A program made the position numbers and the translations under genes. Positions 9,781 to 20,785 of a stretch of 64,000 bases of DNA are shown piece by piece; positions within the stretch are counted from its first letter, which is position 1; every line of letters begins with the position of its first letter. Origin of the DNA: Larix kaempferi (taxonomy: Eukaryota > Streptophyta > Pinopsida > Pinales > Pinaceae); contig BSBM01000964.1 of assembly GCA_027924585.1 (NCBI GenBank), positions 2,340,001-2,404,000 of the forward strand, given 5' to 3'. A model generated the notes under the pieces. That model had not been told where the DNA came from and ran no database searches. It saw only the letters and a list, made by a program, of their open reading frames with translations.

Positions 9781-11013
9781 CCTTATCATTTGCCTGAAAA
9801 ATAAAAAGTGTCTGTTAGGAAAAATGAAACTTGACATAGCTATGCAAATTTTCAATACATAAAAGTTATATATTTGGAAACATGATTCAATTTCCTACAT
9901 TTCATCTTTTTTACTCAATGCAATATATTTTGCGTAAGTATCTCAAACAATCCAAGTAAGTTGAGGGATGCTTGATTTTTCAGTTTTCTATTACATCTAA
10001 CGTGCCAAAAGTGACCCTCATTAGCTTGCACTGACCCATGAACGAGGCATTCAAGTTAGATAGTGGAATCCGTATTCAAAATGGGGGCCCTTCAAAACAA
10101 ATTTAAGCCCCTAGAATTTGTAACATGGTTGGGCTTGAGTTCGATTTAGTATGTTTTCAAAATAGTTGGGAGGACTTTATTTTGGGGGAGGGTGATGGCC
10201 TAAGCATGTACTATACCTAACATGTTCATCCTACATTCAATACACATCATCAAGTCTCACTAACCCAAAGTGAAAGAGCCACCACACTACCATGTTCCCT
10301 TGGCTCCCTCATTCCTTCCTCTATTGCGTGTTTATTTCATTCTATATAGATATAATTATGGTAACTTGCAAGGTTGGTGGGATTTTTCTTGTTGGCCTTG
10401 GAAAAAAATTGGATGGCCTGGGTTTAAAGGAGCATGCTCAGGATGACTTATGTGCAGTAGGTGGTGCTCATTGGAGTTTCTCGACCTCCAAGAAAGGTAA
10501 CATCTTTTGGGATCTCCTTTTCTTGATTGTTCAATAGTTGTGAGATAGAGGTATTTTGTTTTTGATGTACTATGAATTTGAGGCCTTGAGCCTCTGGTTG
10601 TTTCATCGCTCTTCGGTTGACTACAAGTTTAAAGTGGGTAATTTTTTGGTTTTGCGACCTGGATTTTCTTTGTTGAATCCTTGGACTAGAGATGCAGTGC
10701 TCAATCTCTTGAATTGGGATGTAGTTGGGAGAGGTTGTATTAGATAAATTAGGGATATAATTGGGATTTTGTGCATGCTTAAGTTCCAGATGGATGGAAT
10801 GAAGTATTCCATTGGTTGTATTACCCCACACATGGAACAATGGGACACCAGGAAATATAAGTTGGAAAGAAAGGTTAGGGAACAAGAAAAAAATAGAAAA
10901 GTTGGCCAGTAATTTTGAGATTCTTTCAACATAATCTTTGGGTTAGCTCAGGGAAATCAGTCCCAAGTTGGTCACTACATTGGTTCAAGGAAAATGGAAG
11001 AGGCAATGATTCA
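9781..11013. other. Non-coding, no recognised gene
   Basis: Several open frames of 60-145 codons exist on both strands at 10292-10932, but they overlap each other, match nothing I know and have no start or splice context. GGGGGAGGG at 10185-10193 followed by TGATGG looks like a polypurine tract next to an LTR start, but I found no partner LTR. Confidence 0.5.
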
Positions 11014-11131
11014 ACAAATAGATATGGTTGTTATAGAAGAGCCAAGTGTTCAACCTCATACTCAAAATTATTGAAGAAATAGCTATGGTTGTTATAGAAG
11101 AGTCAAGTGTTCAAGGTCATACTCAAAATGA
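11014..11131. repeat. Two-copy tandem repeat, period 61
   Basis: ATGGTTGTTATAGAAGAG and the bases around it occur twice, 61 bases apart (11023 and 11084), each followed by CAAGTGTTCAA and CATACTCAAAAT. Confidence 0.75.
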
Positions 11132-11699
11132 ATAGTCAATGGAGGGACAAAATGGCCATTTTTTCCTTCAATCCTTTAATGTCATATGTGTTGTACTTGT
11201 ATTTTTTTGTTAGGCCAATTTATCAAGCAATATAGTTGTAATATTTTTGTGGGAAAAAAGAAACATACATTGAACAATTTATCTTGAGGAAATTTTTTTG
11301 ATGAATGTTATTTTGTGAAAGTCTCTTGAAACTAAACATCCAAGTCCCCTTGGACTTGACTCATTAAATTTTATTTCACTACCAATTTTTCATAGGATTT
11401 TAGTAGAGCCATGAATAAACAAAGGTTATATTATACTTGGTTGAACATTGTAGAAAAACCATATTTCTATTCCTTCCATGAGGCTTGGGGGCTTAATTAT
11501 GCAAATTAAGCATATGATTCTCTAGAAATTAGGCTCCACAATTATTCCTATATAAACTTATTGATAATGGCTAGATTAAATTTTCACTTATGTTCTAGCG
11601 AAGCGATCCATTTCCATGTATCACTATTGACCAATTATTTGGCTAATTGTATACCTCTTTAAACATTATTGGGGTTGAAAACTAGAATTATTAACCAAA
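11132..11699. other. AT-rich non-coding DNA
   Basis: No gene seen. At about 11605-11690 there is a segment (TTGGCTAATTGTATACCTCT ... GGGGTTGAAAACTA) that recurs diverged at about 13960-14040. Confidence 0.5.
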
Positions 11700-11990
11700 G
11701 ATTTTTCTTAAGTTACTTCACTTGAGCATCCATTATAACAAGGACGAATCCATATATATTCCTCAAGCGATAAATACTTATTATTTATAACTTCTCATAT
11801 ATTCCATAATGATTACTTGAGTACAATGGACATGCATATAAATATACATAGCGTGAGTGATAAGTCATGTCCTTCTGAAAATGCATGACTTATCATTACT
11901 ACCACATTAATGATAATTGCTTAGTGACTACTATTACATAAGATTTATTTATTCTATAATGGTAATACAACAAAGGTAAATGATAAGTAT
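11700..11990 (-). repeat. Left LTR copy (3' LTR in element orientation)
   Basis: Pairs with 13655-13930 by eye with about 75-80 percent identity over the central blocks. The minus-strand polypurine tract (complement of CCCCCCTTGAA, 11991-12001) abuts it. Confidence 0.55.
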
Positions 11991-12129
11991 CCCCCCTTGA
12001 ACTGGGTTTGTCCTCAAAGCATAGGTAGAAAACGCTACTTCTTACACAATGATTCATCTTCCTGTGACTTCCACCTATTTGATAAGCTTTAGGAAACAAG
12101 GCGATATGCATTCCAAATATTTGAGCCAT
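11899..12129 (-). pseudogene. Short coding remnant ahead of the polypurine tract
   Basis: A 76-codon minus-strand frame reads ...MNHCVRSSVFYLCFEDKP SSRGD and runs out through the G-rich tract. The ending 'EDK..SRG' resembles the C-terminal tail of Ty3/gypsy Pol just before the polypurine tract. The match is short and the assignment is tentative. Confidence 0.3.
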
Positions 12130-12174
12130 ACTATCACATAAAAATAATATTATTTCAATATGATGGATTCTTTC

Positions 12175-13244
12175 TTAATCTCTTTGACGGTTTGAGCATG
12201 GATTCAACCTTATTTGTTGTTGATTTTGGGATATATTGATGTTCGTATGCTTCAACATGTAAGAATGACATTGATATTGGTATGTTTCCTCCCGTGTGCT
12301 ACATTTTTTGTAATTAGGATGATGATACGGTACCATGATAAGTTTAACCTTAATATTTGGTTTAAATGTTTCATGATATACTTGAGTCGTCATGTTGATA
12401 TTTGATATTTTTGTATTCACTGGTGCATCAATGAATTCTTTTGGGGAAACACTTTGATTTTTGGTTTCAATAAATTCAATCGAGATCTCTTTATTTCTGG
12501 TCTCATCTTTCAAAATCTTACATGATTCACTCTCATAAAAGGATTCCAATTTTTGTACTTTTAAGATTGATAACCTTATGTTTTTATTTTTTACTTCCCC
12601 AATAAGGATTTGATTCTTCAACTTATTACTCTTCATGACTTACACTATAGGATACATACTTGATGTTGAAGGCCCTCTTTAGAATTTTCAAGATCTATAT
12701 TTCCGATTGTTAGGGCTTCATTCTTTTGTCATATCACCTTTTTCTTTAGGTTATAGATTCTTTGGATTCTTTCCTTTTAACCTTTTGATTTCTTCAAGCA
12801 ACCTATGATTAAGGTTCCCTAGGAAGAAACTTTCTTCATCCTTTTTAGATAATTTCTTTGGAGAGATTGATTCTCCTCTTTTAGTTTATGATTTCACTCA
12901 TTGTATTTTTTAACTTCTTGACTTGTGCAAGTAGTTTTTCACTATGATTTCTTAAAAAAGAAAGCTATTCATCTTTTTTCTACTAATTTCTTAGTGAATT
13001 TTCTTTCAATACCATAATTTTTTTATTGATTGCATTGTTTCTCATCTTTTAATTCCTTGATTTGTGTAGTCAACTCTTGGATACAACTCTTTAGGTAATA
13101 ATTATATTCCCCACTTAAGCTACTAAAGTATTTATTGATGTCAATTGCACGTTGTAATCTTTTATTTCTCTCTTCATATTGTGTTACTTCATTCACTAAT
13201 TTTTCAATTTTTGATTCAATTGCATGCATTGTGTGTGTCATCAT
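12175..13244 (-). pseudogene. Coiled-coil coding remnants of the minus-strand element
   Basis: Two minus-strand frames are open: 12636-12175 (153 codons) and 13244-13023 (73 codons). The second is rich in Glu, Lys and Leu with heptad-like spacing (ESKIEKLVNEV, CIQELTTQIKELKDEK) and looks like a coiled coil. Between them the reading is broken by many stops but stays Lys/Glu/Leu-rich. I do not recognise the protein; a Gag-type or other structural protein of the element is a reasonable guess. Confidence 0.35.
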
Positions 13245-13308
13245 ATTGTGTTAATTCGTTCACTAATTTTTCAATTTCTAACTCAATTGCATGCATTGTG
13301 TATGTCAC
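13175..13308. repeat. Two-copy tandem repeat, period 67
   Basis: CATATTGTGTTA starts at 13175 and 13242; both units continue with TCACTAATTTTTCAATTT and CAATTGCATGCATTGTGT. It duplicates part of the coiled-coil frame. Confidence 0.85.
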
Positions 13309-13654
13309 TTTGATGAATAGAGAAATCTTAATACTTTCACCCCTTATTTAAATAAAATATATCTTGTTAAACTTAATTCTCCCACATTTTATATCCTTCT
13401 AATTAGAAAGAATATCACTTTTAGGTGAATGTAATTTTAGTTTATTCTATTCTAGTTTTTAGTTACAAATTTTCAGATTATTCACATTACTAATATTTTC
13501 ACTTATTTACTCTTATTTGCACTTTGAAGAAAGCGGAAGCATTTTTTTTTTTAAAATCTTTTCTTCCCGAGTATGTGAAAATTCACTATAAATTTGTCCA
13601 CCAACTACTTTGTCTCTTTCTTTTTTCTTTAATACCAATTAAAGTGAACCTAAA

Positions 13655-13930
13655 AGGTTTAATCCATGTTCAAGCATCCTTTAGGACCGATTGATATATA
13701 TTCATAAGGTACAAATACTTATTATTTAGTATTAATCATATATTCCATAATGATTTCTTCAGTATAATCGACATGTATATGAATACACACAGAGTGACTC
13801 ATAGTTCATGTCCTTAGGAAAATGAATGACTTATAATTACTACTACATTAATGATAATTGCCTAATGATTACTATTACATCAGAGTTATTTATTACATTA
13901 TAGTGGTAATATATCCTAGGTATACTACAC
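13655..13930 (-). repeat. Right LTR copy (5' LTR in element orientation)
   Basis: Direct repeat of 11700-11990. On the minus strand the likely primer-binding site TTGGTATTAAAG follows its end. Confidence 0.55.
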
Positions 13931-14157
13931 AATTTTGACGTATATTATAGCCAAGGAATCCATTCACTTGTTCCATTGTAGTCAAATTATTGGCTCATTG
14001 TATGCCTCTCTTAAACATAATTTTAGAGGTTGAAAACTACTTATTTTCCAAATGTTTTTTTGTCGTGCATTAGAATGGGGGAAATGATAAAGAATTTTCA
14101 CTAAATGGAAATATAGAATTCTCTTAATTATAAAAACTTGCTTAATTTTCTCTCATG

Positions 14158-14515
14158 TCTTCCAAATACTTTTCAAAACAAAAGTGCCAACAAATTTCAC
14201 ATAAATAGGTGTGATCAATAGAGATTAAATAGATTTACCCTTTTGGTATTTCTTTCCAATGGGGTTCCTTGGTCTCATTAACATTAAAATTGTTGGCTTT
14301 CATTACAAATGTTACTAACATCAAATGTTCAAGTTCCAAATTGAAATACTTCTCAAAACAAAAGTGCCAACAAATTTCACATAAATAGGTGTGATCAATA
14401 AAGATTAAATAGATTTACCCCTCTAGTATTTCTTTCCAATGGGGTTCCTTGGTCTCATTAACATTGTTGGATTTCAGTACAAATGTTACTAACAACTAAT
14501 GTTCAATTTCCAAAT
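14158..14515. repeat. Two-copy tandem repeat, period 180
   Basis: AAATACTTTTCAAAACAAAA at 14164 recurs at 14344; both copies continue through GTGCCAACAAATTTCACATA and GGGGTTCCTTGGTCTCATTA. The second copy lacks a few bases near ACATTAAAATTG. Identity is high, so this is among the younger duplications here. Confidence 0.9.
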
Positions 14516-15687
14516 TCAAACTAGCCTCTACAAATTATACAGGGGTATTATGTTTGTGCATATTTATGTATTGTATTTTTATGTTACTTAAAAAAGAATT
14601 TAAAAAACCTACAATATCCATAAAAGATGAAGCAAGGATTTAGATAAGGGAAGGCACCATAAAATATTTTATTTATTTAGTTGAATATTCATACAATGCA
14701 TTTTAGCAAACCTTAAAATTTACTATTATAACACATTTTTTAGGATAACTATAGAAAATATAATCAAAGTCAACTCTTCAATATTTTAGTTGATTAGTTA
14801 TAAATTTAGTTAAAGTGGTAAGTGTTAATATCATCTTCTTGTTGTATAGTATCATAGGATCCATAAGCCTCACACTAAACACTATAAATATTTAGTATAT
14901 AAATTTATAAAAAAATTCACTTTCTCTTACTATTAAAAGTGATCTTCTCTTGAATTAATCCCTAATTTAATATGTGTATGTTTTATCATTTTTATTACAT
15001 TCCCCATTTGGCGAACTCAATAGAATCCATTTTGGGTTTTTTCATTTGTATTTATTATAAACTTAGTTAGGCTATGTTCAATAGAACATAGGAATTGTTG
15101 AAGTATGCACTTATGTCCCTTTTACAAATAGTAAGAACCAAAGAGCCCTAATATTTCTTCAAAGTTGTGTGTGTATCTGAGGAAATTTTTGGTCCCTTCA
15201 AATGTTGATATTGGCCACTTTATATTAGACGAACCTAATAGTGGATAAAACCATTCTCTAATATAAAATATCTTGTTGAGTCTCCTTAGCTAGCTTTGAC
15301 ATCCTCCCCTTTCACATGGCCTTATCCACACAATATTTTCCTTTTGCATCGTGTATAGGCCCTACATCTTAGACTTGAGTATATGGTGTAGTCTACATTA
15401 TCCTTCAACAATGACAACAAACTAAAAAATGGGATATGACATACAACAAATCTCACATCAGTCATCAATCATAAAAGTAGGTATGATATACATCTCTTTC
15501 GCAATCCCTGTATAAATTCTCCTCTTTCTCTTATATTTTTTTTCTTGCATGACATGGTCCTACTAACATTATATGAAACATCACCTCATTAACCTTAATG
15601 TGGTATTCTTAGTGAAAGAGAGAAAATTTGTTGTTTAGTCATACCTACATATTCTTTAAGTTGTTACATACTTGTATACCAGTATGC
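14516..15687. other. AT-rich non-coding DNA
   Basis: I see no gene, element end or RNA in this stretch. Confidence 0.5.
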
Positions 15688-15792
15688 TTATCTATGATAG
15701 TGATCCATTTATTCCTATTTCCATGTTATTATACACATATTATCTATGATAGCAATCCATTTATCCCTATTTCCATGTTATTATACACATAT
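15688..15792. repeat. Two-copy tandem repeat, period 52
   Basis: TATCTATGATAG at 15689 and 15741, each followed by ATCCATTTAT, CCTATTTCCATG and TTATTATACACATAT. Confidence 0.85.
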
Positions 15793-15915
15793 TATCGTAT
15801 TAAGATATCCCATATGTTATATATGTTATTGATGATGAAGATGATTATTTTCCATCATAATCCTATTATATACATATATATCATAGCAATGCTATTATAT
15901 ATGTTATATCACTTA

Positions 15916-15917
<2 letters not shown>

Positions 15918-15959
<42 letters not shown>

Positions 15960-15994
15960 CGAGCGCGGCGCGCGAGAGAGAGAGAGAGAGAGTA
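15918..15994. repeat. Compound (AT)n(GA)n microsatellite with a CG-rich core
   Basis: An AT run passes into GA repeats; GCGAGCGCGGCGCGCGAG near 15959-15976 interrupts the GA run before it resumes. Confidence 0.9.
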
Positions 15995-17404
15995 TTATAA
16001 CATATATAATATCATTGTCATAATCATAATATATATATGTTATATATGATATTAATGTTATATATATGTTGCATATAACACATCTAGCATATATTTTTTT
16101 AGATCTCTAACCACTTAACCCATACCAAATTTTGAGTCACAAATCATAGTTTTTTTTGGTTCATAACAACCATGCATTTAAACAATGCCCTTAACATTGA
16201 ACATGTATCTTGAGTGCTGGAAAGATGTATGAAGGTTTTGAAAATATTATATTTGATGTAAATTCTAATTTATGCTAAGTTGGTAAATACTTTAATATTA
16301 ATTTTTTGGAAAATGTCTAAGATTAAAGCTTGACACTTGTCCTTGTGATAAGACAGATGCAAAAGATAGTTTGTTTTATTAATTAAATAATGATAGGGAT
16401 GGAAATAACCATGTTGAGCATGAATGTACCATGACCCCATGAGTGTGGAACAAAATTTGTTTTCCCAATATCAAGAGGAGACAAGTGTTAAGAAATAATT
16501 CACTTAAACCAACTCCCAACTCCCTAAGATTTAGGAGAGGATCCAAGGTGAAAAATTACCAAGGAGGGGAGTGGGCCTTTGCTAAGACCTATGAAAGAAG
16601 AAACTATATAGGGAATGTGTGGGAAGAGAGGAGGGTCTGGTATGCATATGAGGAAGGATTACTATGGGATCACTTGTAAAGTGCTAGGTAATTTTTGAAA
16701 GGGAAATAGATAGGTTGAGAACTATTAAGTACACTTCGAGGAGGGTGGAGGTGTTACCCTAAAATTTATTACAAAACAAAGGTGTTTGTCCCCAAAGTGT
16801 CATGTTTCATGCTTTGGGGGTGACTATTGAGAAAGTAATGTGGTTGCTCAAGGATTTATGGTTCGGTGAAATATTTTCATTCCAATTGTATTTCCAACAA
16901 GAGTTGGAGTCCAAATAGGTGTTTATTCTCTTTCTACTTTCTATTTTGATATTTTAAAACCCTTATGCAATCACTAAAATTGCAAATCTAATTCAAAATA
17001 CTTCTTCTAATTCTTTGTTAACCTATTTTTTTGAGTAGCCAACCTATATTTTTTAGTAGCTGATTAAAGTTCTTTAAAATTTCACTCAACATGTTAATGT
17101 TGTTTTCTATGGATTAATTTAAAACTCAAAATTTGTTTAATGTGAAACCATCTACTTCTAAAATTTACATTCATTAAATTTGAAATGACCTACAATACTA
17201 ATATGTAATAGTTAGATTATAATGCCTTAACTAAACAACACATTTACACCATTCATGGCCATTAGAGTTGCAAAACGGGATAATGCATTAAGAAGAATGT
17301 AAAAAGATAGTATAGGATTATCTAGGGTAAAATATATGCATTTTTACACCAACAATACATATGGAAATTGACAATTTATAAGTTCTACATACGATTACCA
17401 AGCA
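15995..17404. other. AT-rich non-coding DNA with one unexplained open frame
   Basis: A 78-codon plus frame at 16443-16679 (rich in Arg, Lys and aromatic residues) matches nothing I know. CCCCAAAG (16790-16797) and CTTTGGGG (16812-16819) form a short inverted repeat. Nothing else is seen. Confidence 0.45.
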
Positions 17405-17493
17405 CCAAAATATTCACTAAAGAAAAGAATAAAACCTAGATAAAAAACACTAAAATATTCACTAAAGAAAAGAATAAAACCCCTATAAAAAAT
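17405..17493. repeat. Two-copy tandem repeat, period 45
   Basis: AAAATATTCACTAAAGAAAA begins at 17407 and 17452; both copies continue with GAATAAAACC. Confidence 0.85.
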
Positions 17494-18282
17494 AGGTCCA
17501 AGCACCGGTTTAATATAGAGAAAAATATCTGGTAATTTCACATAGTCCACGGATTGATTTTACATTTGTCTTTCATAATATATGGATTAAAATTTATGGA
17601 TTCGAGTTGAGTTACCATAAATTTTACTATAAGAACTACATTAAAGGATTTTAATAATTTATTTATAACAGAAAAGCAAAGAGATTAAAATGACTGAAGT
17701 TCAAAAATAAAAACCATGAAGACAAAACCCGAGTCTCCAATGGGGTACGTACAGGAAAAACCTTTGAGCAATGATTAATAAGTTCCAAAAACTAAGCGAG
17801 TTTAGGAGGACCAACCTATGGTGAATTGCCTTATATTAGCATTCTCTCAACTTGTAATAACAATTAAATTAAATAAATACTTAAATAATAAACTATATAA
17901 ATCAAGGAAAGAATGTCTGAGAATTAAGACATTTTACACCTATATTAATCCCAACAACAAGAATCCCTCGAATGACATGTATGGGTGACTCAGTTGGGAA
18001 CGAATTTGCCATATTGTCAGTGAAAGATTTAAACATCAGTATTTAAAACCATTAAGAAGAACAAATAAATTACAGATAAGTAAATAGAACCAGAAACAAA
18101 ATTGAGCCATGTGGAAAAACCCTTTCTAACATAGCATAACTCTAATATTTGTGGGTAACAACTAGAAGGAAGAATAGAAGATAAATAAGACTAGGTTAAT
18201 ACTATAAAGTAAGGAATTTCAAGCCAAGAGTTCGCCTGAACAAAATATCTTAAATAGTATCAACTAAAATATCTACTTGAAC
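17494..18282. other. AT-rich non-coding DNA
   Basis: I see no gene or element in this stretch. Confidence 0.5.
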
Positions 18283-18422
18283 AACTAAAAGTATCAAATT
18301 AATCACAAATGTAGTATCGAGAAGAATCTTAGCTGGATAATGAGGATAACTTAACTAAAAGTATCAAACTAATCACAAATGTAATATCGAGAAGAATCTC
18401 AGCTGGATAATGAGGATAACTT
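18283..18422. repeat. Two-copy tandem repeat, period 70
   Basis: AACTAAAAGTATCAAA at 18283 and 18353; only about four substitutions separate the copies over 70 bases. Confidence 0.9.
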
Positions 18423-19954
18423 ACCAACCGATGGAAAAAAGATTAATACACAATGAGGGCATTTAAATTCACCATCAAAGAGCCCTTCGTAGGAGTTAAT
18501 CCTGCCATTTTCCAAACCTAGCTCGAAGACAACCTAGCCTTGGTTGACAAAATTGAGACTTAAAAGCTTTTATAAAACTAGATTAAACCATGGAAGAAAA
18601 AAACTGAGAAGTCCTCATAGGATGTAATGCCCCATCCTAACTGGCATTAAACCCTAAATAAATATAATAATACAAATCAATTCAACAAACATGCATCTTC
18701 AGTAAATTAAATAAAACTGCATTCCACAGGTTGATTATCCACATGCAAAGTATATATATATTAAAAGGAATTTAGAAATCATTCTAAACTTCCAGAAATA
18801 GTTATGTAATTTTTAATATAGTGTTTTGAGATAATTGATCAAACAACTTATTTTCATTCAAAATAGTTAATTATCCTTACTACTTTACCCAACACATTCA
18901 ATCATCAACAATGTAACAATTCTTACAATAGTTAATAGTTCCCTTTTTCAGAATGCTACAATTGCATTTAAAGAGAAGAAAGATTCAGGTGGAGAGATTC
19001 AGTTAAACACTTAGGATGCATATTAGTCATTGATTCACAACCAGCTATAGTAAACTTGAAATAGTATACTTCAAAGGTTTCTTCTTGATGTAGACTTAGA
19101 AATGTATTGGAGTACAGTGAAATAGTGAAATACTTTGGTAAGTTACCAGCTCTTACCCAAAAGTGCCCAAATCACAAAATTGGGATATGCAAACTTCATA
19201 GTCGGACTCAAAATGGGATTCCAGGTACATATAGTACACATACCCCCATAAGTCCTTCAAATAGGAAACGAAAATGTAGGGAAATGGAATTTACTAAATA
19301 AGGTAAGCTAAACTAACTAAATTGTGCCAAATTGCAAAAAATGCAATCTTAACCAAACCAACTAAATGCAATTCATATTCAAAATATATGTACATGATCT
19401 AACAATATGATAAGCTACAGATCTTAAAGGAAATGTTTATTGTTTACAAATTCTAATTTCCATACCCCACATTTATTTTTATCTTCCATACATATTCATT
19501 CAGGCATTTATCTATGCTAGCATAATTCCATAATTCCAATATAATCATTTAGTGACATTTACCAACAACAAGTTTAGTGATTATGCTAGTTTTTTTTATT
19601 TATAGTTGACTACATTAGTCATAATTGAAACCATAAACATGGCATTACACACTTAAATTTCTCAACATTTCCAGTCTAAAAAGAGGTTTTCACCTCTGAA
19701 AGATTTGATCCCTCTCAACCCTTGGTAAATTCCCTTTTAAGATAAGTCTATACTAATTATTTTTAATTACAATATAATTAAAAAAGAATCCATTGATCTT
19801 GTTGAAAATGCATATCTCATCAATGAATTTCAACATGTAATGATAAAACTGTAAGCAATCATTTTATTGTCACATAATCGGACATTCATATGGAAAATCT
19901 AACTTTAGTAGCTTGTTCTCATATGGAATGTGCCTGTTCACTAGGCTTCCACGA
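18423..19954. other. AT-rich non-coding DNA
   Basis: One 64-codon frame at 19107-19301 has no recognisable product. Nothing else is seen. Confidence 0.5.
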
Positions 19955-20160
19955 TACAACCAGATAAACATTGAAAAACTTTATTGTAAGCACAAGACGA
20001 TGATTAAATTCGATAAAGCTTAAAATATTTCACTGCAAAAGTAGTAATCAGAATAATTACAACCAGATAAACATTGAAAAACTGTATTGTAAGCACAAGA
20101 AGATGATTAAATTCGGTAAAGCTTAAAATATTTCACTGCAAAAGTAGTAATCAGAATAAT
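19955..20160. repeat. Two-copy tandem repeat, period 103
   Basis: TACAACCAGATAAACATTG starts at 19955 and 20058, and a third start (TACAAGCAAATAAG) appears at 20161. The copies differ at about three positions. The array directly abuts the tRNA-like gene. Confidence 0.92.
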
Positions 20161-20196
20161 TACAAGCAAATAAGTGATTGCAACTATTCATGGGCA

Positions 20197-20268
20197 ATGT
20201 CCTACCGAGTTTCGAACCCAAGTTACTGGATTCAAAGTCCAGAGTGCTAACCACTACACCATAGACCC
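20197..20268 (-). tRNA. tRNA-Gln(UUG)-like gene, probably degraded
   Basis: On the minus strand, TATGGTGTAGTGGTTAGCAC followed by CTGGACTTTGAATCCAG gives a D arm, a perfect 5-base anticodon stem and the anticodon TTG, as in plant tRNA-Gln. The T arm reads TTGGG-TTCGAAA-CTCGG with wobble pairs. The acceptor stem GGGTCTA/TAGGACA has mismatches at pairs 1-72 and 3-70. The T loop departs from the internal B-box consensus (GGTTCGANTCC). No T-run terminator follows. The length, 72 bases with the discriminator, is right. It may be a nuclear tRNA pseudogene rather than an active gene. Confidence 0.75.
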
Positions 20269-20525
20269 CCCTATATTAAATGGAAATTCACTATTTTTCT
20301 TGAAGAGTGGAAAAAGAGCATTTATCGAAGCTATGGCTTTGTTATAATACACAATATATGCATTTAATCAGTGGATGCTATGATGCATTCAATTCCATTC
20401 ATATACATATTTCCCCAATTTCATCCAATGTTCCAAGTAAAGATTAAATAAATCTGGACAAGATTGTGAATTAAAGGTGTCAATATTATTGCTATTGCAA
20501 TTTTAATTTTGCATCACTTTTTATA
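20269..20525. other. AT-rich spacer
   Basis: I see nothing between the tRNA-like gene and the solo LTR. Confidence 0.5.
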
Positions 20526-20530
20526 GATTT

Positions 20531-20785
20531 TGTTGGAAGATAATTCCAGCCAGCAACCTATATGTATTGAATGCTGTAGTTGCATGAGTAATTATGGTAG
20601 GTAAACAAGGAACTGGAAACCGGGAAACAACTCGAAATGTCTAGAATTTCTAGAGGTCTCTAGAAGCCCAGTGAAATTGCTATAAATATATATGCGTGTA
20701 TTGTATTCTTGAGGTAACCGGTTCTGGGCTGAAGGCTCTTTAATATAATAGTGTTTTTTCCATTGTTGCTCTACAATTTTTGTCA
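20531..20785 (+). mobile_element. Solo LTR, 255 bases, with perfect target duplication
   Basis: Starts TGTTGGAAGATAATTCC and ends TTTTTGTCA. The 5-base direct repeat GATTT flanks it at 20526-20530 and 20786-20790. A TATA box (TATAAATA) is at 20681-20688. The short size and the style of the start suggest a Ty1/copia LTR. The CTAGAA and TCTAGA motifs at 20641-20666 resemble loose heat-shock-element modules. No internal region or partner LTR is present, which fits loss by LTR-LTR recombination. Orientation is taken from the TATA box. Confidence 0.8.

Larger units (their letters stand above)
11700..13930 (-). mobile_element. Small degenerate LTR element on the minus strand
   Basis: Two direct copies of an approximately 280-base segment lie at about 11700-11990 and 13655-13930. 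Shared blocks include AATACTTATTATTTA, CATATATTCCATAATGATT and CATTAATGATAATTGC. On the minus strand the inner edge of the right copy is followed by TTGGTATTAAAG (about 13630-13645), like a diverged Met-type primer site. The inner edge of the left copy is preceded by a G-run (complement of 11991-11998), like a polypurine tract. That gives the order LTR, primer site, interior, polypurine tract, LTR on the minus strand. The interior is only about 1.6 kb and too small for a full pol, so the element is deleted or non-autonomous. Edges are approximate. Confidence 0.6.

Noticed and set aside
10292-10932. Overlapping frames on both strands up to 145 codons
   Set aside because: They have no recognisable domain, no start or splice context, and overlap one another; chance is enough.
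16443-16679. Possible small basic protein gene
   Set aside because: Single short frame in AT-rich DNA with no similarity that I recognise and no upstream signals; listed only as unexplained.
16790-16819. Inverted repeat CCCCAAAG/CTTTGGGG as a miniature transposon end
   Set aside because: The arms are only 8 bases and I found no second copy or target duplication.
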